DNA of 5,808 bases from Burkholderiales bacterium (GTDB taxonomy: Bacteria > Pseudomonadota > Gammaproteobacteria > Burkholderiales > SG8-39). Below are positions 5,281 to 5,808 of this stretch, in pieces. Position 1 is the first letter of the stretch. Every line of letters starts with the position of its first letter. Made by a program: the position numbers and the translations under genes. The stretch lies in contig JAENXP010000182.1 in assembly GCA_016649475.1 (NCBI GenBank), forward strand, positions 1 through 5,808. The letters are read 5' to 3'. The notes beneath the pieces are model-generated. The model did no database searches and had not been told where the DNA came from. It worked only from the letters and a program-made list of their open reading frames with translations.

Positions 5281-5808
5281 GCGTGAGGGAATCCATACTT
5301 GCAGCAGGCATGAAACTTCTGCGGGAGAAGGGCATAGCCGCCCTGACCCAGCCGCAGGTCGCCAAGGCGGCCGGCATCAAGCAGAGCCATTTGACCTACT
5401 ACTTCCCGGCGCGTGCCGATCTGCTGCTCGCCATCGCCGAAGCCGCGATTGGCGCAACGATGGAGAATATCGCGGCGCGGCTGGAGAAAAGCCCCCGGCG
5501 CGCCACACTGGCAGCCACCGTTGCCGCCGTCATGACCGCCGGCATACCGACCCGCGTCGTTATCGGCCTCATCGTCGCCGCAGATGCAGATCCGCAGATC
5601 CGCAAGCCGCTGCGCAAACTCCTCAGACATGTGCGCGGCCAGGTGCAGGCGCTATTGTCCAAAGCAGGACCCGATGCGAGCGACGAGGCCGCGCTGCTGT
5701 TTCATGCCGCCGTGGTCGGATTGGCGGTCATGCATCAGGCGCAGAAGAACGCCAGATCCGCGCGGGAGGTAAAGGAAGGGGTCGGCGCGATGCTGCGCCT
5801 GCTCGCGC
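5277..5808 (+). CDS. TetR-family transcriptional regulator (3' partial)
   Basis: DNA-binding regulator, probably a ligand-responsive repressor acting as a dimer. It starts at GTG 5277 and is open at the window end after 177 codons, so about 10-30 residues are probably missing compared with the usual family length. The N-terminal helix-turn-helix is clear: helix 1 I-L-A-A-G-M-K-L-L at 7-15, G-I-A-A-L-T at 19-24, then Q-V-A-K-A-A-G-I at 27-34 and the recognition region Q-S-H-L-T-Y-Y-F-P-A-R-A-D-L-L at 36-50, matching the family's conserved Y-x-x-F-x-x-K/R-x-x-L-L. The C-terminal part is helical, Ala/Leu-rich and not similar to any ligand-binding subtype I can name. A palindrome on its own promoter suggests autorepression. 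Its targets could include genes beyond the window or the flavoprotein and transporter upstream, but no copy of the operator is seen near those. Confidence 0.9.
   Translation, partial: MSVRESILAAGMKLLREKGIAALTQPQVAKAAGIKQSHLTYYFPARADLLLAIAEAAIGATMENIAARLEKSPRRATLAATVAAVMTAGIPTRVVIGLIVAADADPQIRKPLRKLLRHVRGQVQALLSKAGPDASDEAALLFHAAVVGLAVMHQAQKNARSAREVKEGVGAMLRLLA

Overview
The window is GC-rich and coding-dense, with G or C at most third codon positions, and all supported genes lie on the + strand. Gene content and base composition suggest a high-GC proteobacterium, most likely a betaproteobacterium. That assignment is an inference from style, because no rRNA or other marker gene is present.

Region 1 (1-3427) is the end of a branched-chain amino acid-type (Liv/HAAT) ABC importer operon. 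A livH permease gene, whose 5' end lies before the window, is followed 10 nt later by one very long reading frame. That frame encodes LivM (permease), LivG (ATPase) and LivF (ATPase) as a single polypeptide of about 853 residues. A complete importer could therefore be built from two membrane-associated chains instead of four, plus a periplasmic binding protein that is not in view. At the LivM/LivG junction an in-frame ATG follows a strong Shine-Dalgarno sequence, so a separate LivG-LivF chain may also be made.

Region 2 (3428-3736) is a non-coding gap of 309 nt. It has no ATG codon on either strand before position 3728. It holds a perfect 22-bp inverted repeat with a 6-nt loop, and directly after it a second, shorter hairpin that shares the same core.

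Region 3 (3737-5116) is a complete gene for a flavoprotein of the fumarate reductase/succinate dehydrogenase flavoprotein superfamily. It most resembles TcuA-type tricarballylate dehydrogenases. The residues expected for true fumarate reduction appear to be absent. The true substrate cannot be read from the sequence.

Region 4 (5117-5808) has a short gap with small GC-rich hairpins, then a sigma70-like promoter whose -35 element and spacer are covered by an 18-bp palindrome. After it comes a GTG-started TetR-family regulator that runs off the window end. The arrangement suggests an autoregulated repressor. A nine-codon mini-ORF lies in the leader and overlaps the regulator start by GTGA.

Together the window looks like part of a catabolic locus: an importer of the amino/organic acid class, an FAD-dependent dehydrogenase that could act on an imported carboxylate, and a ligand-responsive repressor. 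The functional link between the three is inferred from adjacency only. The least ordinary features are the triple livMGF fusion with its possible internal start, the paired hairpins, and the promoter/operator/mini-ORF arrangement ahead of the regulator.
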